NCBI GenBank assembly: GCA_028583415.1
Contig: CM053274.1
Span: 93,032,549 to 93,096,548, forward strand
Direction: 5' to 3'
Length of the DNA: 64,000 nucleotides
Origin: Protea cynaroides
Lineage: Eukaryota; Streptophyta; Magnoliopsida; Proteales; Proteaceae
The notes beneath the pieces were generated by a model. That model did no database searches. It saw nothing but the letters and a program-made list of their open reading frames with translations, and was not told the DNA's origin. Positions within the stretch are counted from its first letter, which is position 1; every line of letters begins with the position of its first letter. Both the position numbers and the translations under genes were made by a program. This document shows positions 58,729-64,000 of the stretch, in pieces.

Positions 58729-59827
58729 AAAAATTATAGGCCCCTTATAAATTGCAATATGGTGGTTATTAGAAAGTGTGATATTCTTTTTTTTTTGGTA
58801 CATCAAAAAGTGTGATATTCTACTTCCAGGTGAGGGCATGTTGAAGACCCCAATGCCATAAATTATTAAAGAGAAAGGAAGTACTAAACCGACATTCAAG
58901 AACTTTGACATTTTTTTTTTTCTTTTCACATTGAGTTTACTTTTGGAATTTTTTAAACATATTTTAAATCTTAATAATGACACATGGGATGCCAGATTGA
59001 TCTGAAATTTTAATCTAATTTTAATCATATATAAATGATAAGAATTAGTCAACCTATTATGACCTGAAACCAAACAGCCCTATTACAGATATAAGGCATA
59101 TAGTGTTAATGTATTGGACCTGTTTCAGAATCATACGTAACTTCAAATGATTCAATGTTAACATGTAGCAATGAGTTCATAGTTGTTGACTTAATCCCTA
59201 ACAAACAATATATCTCAAGGCTAAAAAATCACTTAGAATAAAATTTTGGATCAAGTAATATCCCAATTTTTGAGAGGGATTTCTCAGTGAAAGTCAAATA
59301 TTTTATTTTTCTATTATTTATGCTGGTTTTTCTTTTGTTGATGCCGTGTAGAGGTGGAAGATAACATTTCTAGTCAATGTATTTCCTGTGGTTTCACCTT
59401 CTTTTGGTGGTTTCATTTGCCATTATACAAAAAAGAAAAAAAAAGAAAAAAAGAAAAAAAAGGGAAATTACATGAACCTCCTCTGTACTTATGTTTAATT
59501 ATAATCAACACCCCAATGTTGCTAGAAATTACATAGACCTCCTTGAATTCTTGAAATTTGTTATAGTTAGGGTCTACTCCCTTAGGTTTGAACCGTTAGT
59601 TGCTTAGGTCATATAAACTTAACTTTCTAATCGACAAAACTATCGTTAAGATAGTATGAATTTACTTGTTTGCCCTTACATCCAAAGTAAGTAGTGACCC
59701 AAATTGCAAACCTACACCTCATTGTGGCAACAACTTCCAATAGAATTTTTACGATCTTTGCTCCTTCCTCATGATGGCGTTCTTCAATGCGAAAGATGAT
59801 AACTGCGTCATGCCATGCTTTAACAGT
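58729..59827. other. Spacer between PAP arms, no gene recognised
   Basis: AT-rich. T runs near 58788 and 58914, and an A/AG tract at 59425-59465. A local direct repeat of AAGTGTGATATTCT occurs at about 58775 and 58808. Confidence 0.5.
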
Positions 59828-60021
59828 AGCGGTGTCAATTTTGGGACTGAACCAGTGGTGCAAACCGATTCGGTCTGAATTAACTAGAAACCAATCCGGA
59901 CCGAACTGTTACCGGCCATGTTTTAGGTTGAGATATGGCATATCTTACCAGTCCCGATCTGGTCCAGGTTCGTCCAAAATCAACCCAAAAAATCAGACCA
60001 ACCATCCTGTTGACACCCCCC
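59828..60021. mobile_element. Short hAT-like terminal-repeat element
   Basis: GCGGTGTCAATTTTGGG on the left and CCTGTTGACACCCCC on the right are imperfect inverted ends of hAT type, with CCGATTCGG/CCGGACCG-like interior. No TSD found. Confidence 0.35.
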
Positions 60022-60027
60022 TCCAAA

Positions 60028-60031
<4 letters not shown>

Positions 60032-60084
<53 letters not shown>
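60032..60084. repeat. (GA)n microsatellite
   Basis: About 52 bp of GA repeat next to the hAT-like right end. Confidence 0.97.
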
Positions 60085-60086
<2 letters not shown>

Positions 60087-60539
60087 GCATTATTTTCATG
60101 GAATCTTCAGTAATTCACGATCTTGAGTGAAACCAAAGGAGTAAGAAGAAGTTTAAGAAGTCAAGCACTTGAATCGCAAGGGCAGAGCTGAAAATAGCAT
60201 TGTGCAGTGGTTAAGCTTCAGTGTCAAGAAGGAAGCAAAGTAAGTTGTTCAAGAATTCAAGGTGAAACCATGAGATTTTGTTCAAGCAAAGCAATTCGAA
60301 CCATGAATTTCTCTCATCTAATCTTTTATCCTATGGCGATGTGGATCTATCTGAGATCCATCGCGTTGATGCCTGTTTTCTTGGATTAGATCCCTGTTAA
60401 TTTACCAATGCAAGAACCAATCTCTCTTTGGTTCAGTTGATCTAACCCTTGAAATTACATTGCATGTAGTGTTCCTTGTCCAAGCCCAATTCCAATTTTA
60501 TCTTGGTAAAATGTGTGGGTGTTTTCGGGAAAGCAATAG

Positions 60540-60978
60540 ACTGGTTGTTTGTCAAATTTCAAAACATAATTCAATCCAATTTGAATCATCCCTATATTTT
60601 TCCACACACTCCCACTGTTTCTCAGACAGTTGTGCATTCTCAAGAAGTCTTGGATATTTGGCCACTTGAAAAATTCCAATTAGAATGAAACTTCATATAT
60701 GAGTGTTTCTGCAAACATGGCAGCCACCCCACACTCGTGGGAGTTGTCCATGGGTCCAGGACCCATCTCTGGAGTGTGGGACCCACATTTGATGGATGGC
60801 TCCCATAGGTGTAGGACTGTAGGTGGTTACGAAGAGGATCTAGATTCAGGGTGTTTGGGGTTTATTTATTCACAAAATTTGGGCCTACCTAAATTACCAC
60901 GTGGTAGAAATTTACATGGTGTTCCGATATTCCTATCCAAGTAACCCTTTAATTCCCTTTGTATTGAAAAATAGGGCC
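60540..60978. repeat. Start of plus arm of the inverted duplication
   Basis: Reads as the reverse complement of about 55297-56340 with an insertion in the other arm. Matching strings include TTTCCACAC-CTCCCACT, GAGACAGTTGT-like, GTGTTTGGGGTTTATTTATT, TACCACGTGGTAGA and AACCCTTTAATTCC. Confidence 0.75.
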
Positions 60979-61816
60979 AAAGAAGCCTGTCTGACTGCAT
61001 GGTGGAAGTAGTAACCATGCAACTGATATCACAGCCGTTGGATTGTAAAGTTGTGACATGATCCATTGGATGTAGTGAAGCATGAATTTAACAAGCTTTT
61101 TAATACCCAAACTATCCTTCAGTTTTCTTCAAATTTTCTTTCACTTGCCATCTAAATTAAACTCTAGTCTCTTTGTTAATGGTTTCACCTCTCTCGTCTC
61201 TCTCTCTATTATAGGCATTCTCTTGAAACCCGTTTGCGATGGATTGCTAATTCGAGGCCAACACACGCATTGTGTTGATGAATGTTCTAATTACTTCCTT
61301 ACACGCCCACAGAGGGACCAACTTGATACACTGCTAGCAAAGCGATTGACGACGAGAATTTTTTTTTTTTTTTGAATAAGTATATATTTTATTAATCCAA
61401 GAAAAAAAGAATTGAAAAAAACTAGAACTTCAAAAGAAGGAACTAGAAGAAACATCCCTAACAAAACTCAAAAGGGAAAAACCACAAACTGGCCTAACCC
61501 AAAAGAAGAAAACCACCACAGCTGGAACCCTCAATACAGACTCCCAAAAACCCAATGACAACAAAATGGGAGTCCCCTGAAAAGAAAAAGAAATCACAAA
61601 ATTACTCCTCTTCCAAACAATTGGGAGGTTTTCGAATACGAGAGTTTCTTCTCAGATAGAAAACCAAGACCTTCTCATAAAGCTCAAATGCTTCATTTGT
61701 TTTATCACTGGATGAAAAATGAGACCGCATCAAGGGAGATGAAAAGATGATCAATGACTCCTGACATCGGCTGCATGGTTACTACTCCCACTATGTAGCT
61801 GGAGAGGCTTCTTTCT
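60979..61816. mobile_element. MITE family M3 copy, split by an insertion
   Basis: The left half (60979-about 61125) has GTCTGACTGCATGG, GCCGTTGGATTGTA and CATTGGATGTAGTGAAGCAT. The right end (61765-61816) has GGCTGCATGGTTACTACTCC. In between lies unrelated sequence including a retroposed segment. It occupies the same place as 55003-55296 on the other arm, so it predates the duplication. Confidence 0.7.
61359..61745 (-). mobile_element. Probable 5'-truncated retroposon (LINE-like 3' end)
   Basis: A poly-T of about 15 bases at 61359-61373 would be the poly-A tail of a minus-strand insert. Next to it TTGGATTAATAAAATATATA (minus strand) carries an AATAAA-like signal of the kind at LINE 3' ends. 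A short open frame with FYLRRNSRIRKPPN precedes it. The TSD is not clear. Confidence 0.4.
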
Positions 61817-61860
61817 CCTTTCTTTTAAACTCATTTCCTTAAAATAGAAGTGATTTAGAC

Positions 61861-62130
61861 TATCTTTGGTATAGTTTATATTTATGTTGAATTATTTATG
61901 ATAAATAATTTATGAAAATAAATTATGAGTCATAAATAAAACCCTTTGGTACCACTAGTTAGTTATGAAAGAAAAATAATAGATCGTCACAATAATGATA
62001 AACGCCTTCTAACTTATTTGTAGATTTTATATTATATTAATTTATTATAAATATAGATATATACTTTAAATCATATTAAACAACTACATATATTATAAAA
62101 TTAATTCTATAATAGATACCAAAGAGAGCC
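61861..62130. mobile_element. AT-rich MITE in the plus arm
   Basis: The left ATCTTTGGTATAG and right ATAGATACCAAAGAGA are inverted. The other arm lacks this block between CTTAGAAGT and GAAACTTGTGATTCA (minus strand), so it inserted after duplication or was lost there. Confidence 0.6.
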
Positions 62131-62400
62131 TTGCATGTATGAGAAATGAAACTTGTGATTCATCAACCATGGTAAGGAACGTATGAGAGTTGCAGATTAA
62201 CGAATGGGATAATGGCATTCATCACGTGTACGCATGACCAGAAGGAACATGCCATATCTCCTCTTCAAGAGTATCAAACCTTTTGAATATTCGCCACATA
62301 TTTTCAACAGTCAATGTGAAGAGGAGAGTGTAATGAGCCATGCATGTTTAAGCTTTCATTCATTCTCAGAGTAATTAAGGGAAGCTTGATATATTATAAG

Positions 62401-62604
62401 ATGGCTGGAGAGCGGGAGTTATCATCATCGTCATCATCCATTACTGCTACCTGTGTAGTTCTTGTGGCTTTGATCTTGAATTCAGCTTTTTTGTGTAATG
62501 GAGGAATCACTAGCTCTTATGTCAGAGCAGTATTTGCACCGATTGATATGCCCTACAATAGTGATGTCTTCGCTATTCCTCCTGGCTACATCGCACCTGA
62601 GCAG
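62401..62604 (+). CDS. PAP: Purple acid phosphatase, exon 1 (gene leaves window)
   Basis: 68 codons from ATG to the donor CAG/GTGAGT. It begins MAGERELSSSSSSITATC, followed by a hydrophobic core (VVLVALILNSAFLC) that reads as a secretory signal peptide, then MPYNSDVFAIPPGYIAPEQ, the standard N-terminus before VHITQGD in exon 2. An upstream in-frame ATG at 62344 would add 19 residues before the signal; I prefer 62401, which aligns with the start of the pseudogene paralogue. Plant PAPs are Fe-Zn or Fe-Mn phosphatases of the apoplast and vacuole that release phosphate. Intron 1 sequence at 63951-64000 matches sequence 140-190 bp upstream of exon 2 in the paralogue, so exon 2 should begin about 130 bp beyond the window. 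No lesion seen in exon 1. Confidence 0.88.
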
Positions 62605-63046
62605 GTGAGTTTTGATTTTCTTTTTCTTTTTTTAAGTTATATATTGTTCCTTATACCCACTGCATTAGACTTTCGCCATTGAAGGATCTGGGGAAGATCT
62701 TATGTATGCAATTTTACCTCTGCTTCGTGCACGGGGAGAATGTTTCTAGGTCATGATCATGATCGTCAGGTCAAAATGGCAAACCCTTATCTTTGCACTA
62801 AGACCAGTCCACCAAAACTAACCGGCATAGATTATGGATCAAACTTAACTACGCATGGTTGGTGGTTGGTGATTTAAGTAAGCTTCAAAGAGGTCATGGG
62901 TTTTGACTGACACATTTTGTTGCCTTAAGATGTCCCTTTCCCTTTTCCACTTTACCCTTTATTCTTTCCGCTTCCCTCTAATTCCCTCCTTAGTATATCT
63001 TGTAGTCAAAGTCCCATTGAATAGGTGGCAAATAGACACCTCAAAG

Positions 63047-63078
<32 letters not shown>

Positions 63079-64000
63079 AGAAAATAAAGTGCTGGATCAC
63101 GGCACACCTATGGTGCTGGGGTATGGGATGACAAGTTTAGATCACTACATGTACATAATATACATGTATTTTTCATGAGATTTATTTATAATCGATGTAG
63201 TATGTGACCCACTTATAGAATATGAGATTACTTGATATAGATGTTGATGAGATCCCAAAAAACATACGAATATATACAGATGAACTATTCTCAGAAATAA
63301 CTCTTATTAGATTTGGAAGACATGCAACATGTTTGATTATGTAAAATTGGTGAGATCAATGCTTATATCACACCCAATGACCCAAACCAACCCTTTTGAT
63401 ACATTATCCACATGGCGATATGGAGAGCCATATATGTCAATTTAACTGCAAAATTGAAAGCAGCCAAATATTTAAATTAAGAAATATATAATATAATATC
63501 AGCTATAGAAATGCCTTAATTTTCTTCCTATTTAATTCAGAACAGCTTCGATAGGACATAATTTTTGTTGGTATCAATCCATGAGCCAATTATGACCTCA
63601 TAAATAGTATCTTCAATTAACTGGTATTTATATATATATATATAGAAAATTGAACTACACTATAAAAGGGAAAAAAAAATTCCTAATAAAATTCAACAAT
63701 ATTCAACAATATCTGCTTATAATTAGTCAATGTGTAACCGTTAGTGCCAGACGTCAACCCCATCCTCCCACTTCCTCAGTGAAAAGTTCTTAACCAAAAT
63801 AGCATGAACCTTTAAAAAAAAAACATTTTTTTTGGGTCCTATCTATCCAACTCCCTAATGGGATTTTAATTATAACTAGCTGTTGAGAGACTACAAGGGA
63901 GAAGACGCCAATGTTTTTGTGAAACAACTGCTTAGTCTAGTTGGAAGATGTCCTGTCGATTGAGTATAGACACCTCCGACAGAATGACTGCATTCTTTAA
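62605..64000 (+). other. Intron 1 of the plus-strand PAP gene
   Basis: Inverted counterpart of parts of 45540-54425. About 63350-63620 matches 52330-52740 (for example CACACCCAATGAC, CATTATCCACATGG, GGAGAGCCATATATG). About 63730-63800 matches the MITE insertion point near 45800 and 46060. The last 50 bases match 45541-45590. It contains a short TA run (63630-63644) and an A-rich tract (63046-63083). The roughly 6-kb block of transposons found in the other arm is absent. Confidence 0.75.

Overview
This is nuclear DNA of a flowering plant, of species I cannot name. The evidence is three MIR396 microRNA hairpins, a plant-type purple acid phosphatase (PAP) gene pair with GT-AG introns, Copia and Gypsy LTR elements, Mutator-like elements (MULEs) carrying host gene fragments, hAT elements and many MITEs. 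Bases 52751-53250 are a 500-N assembly gap. Gene density is very low. Most long open frames are accidental or belong to transposons, so the annotation rests mainly on RNA hairpins, exon-by-exon translation, terminal repeats and target-site duplications (TSDs).

Layout. 1-5.7 kb: a degenerate tRNA-like sequence and a gag-only Copia element with an initiator-tRNA primer site. 5.8-13 kb: two MIR396 loci facing each other, a MIR396a type on + at 5.98 kb and a MIR396b type on - at 12.77 kb, each behind a TATA box. 13.8-19.3 kb: a hAT-like element with a nested palindromic MITE, a long-TIR MULE and several Mutator-type MITEs. 19.4-23.8 kb: a solo Gypsy-type LTR with a related solo LTR nested inside it, both with perfect 5-bp TSDs. 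Both LTRs carry a short reading frame that looks conserved as protein. 24.4-27.4 kb: a broken Copia element. 30.3-34.0 kb: a MULE carrying a KNAT7-like KNOX fragment and a solo LTR. 35.7 kb: a third, very compact MIR396 hairpin.

38.4-64 kb: two PAP genes head to head on an inverted duplication. The minus-strand copy (38374-54637) is a pseudogene. It has a frameshift in the signal-peptide exon, an in-frame stop three exons from the end, a ruined GNHE metal-binding exon, a TAG in the last exon, and introns filled with a MULE, two solo LTRs, a LINE ORF1 relic, a TMEM234-like pseudogene and MITEs. The plus-strand copy starts at 62401 with an intact secretory first exon and leaves the window inside intron 1. 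The arms can be followed by eye from about 45.4-56.3 kb and from about 60.5 kb to the right edge.

The functional content is therefore the MIR396 group (in plants miR396 represses GRF growth regulators) and one probably live PAP gene. The rest is a layered record of transposon insertions. The most novel signal is the small Cys-containing peptide frame kept in the two nested solo LTRs, together with the different short-motif arrays in those same LTRs.
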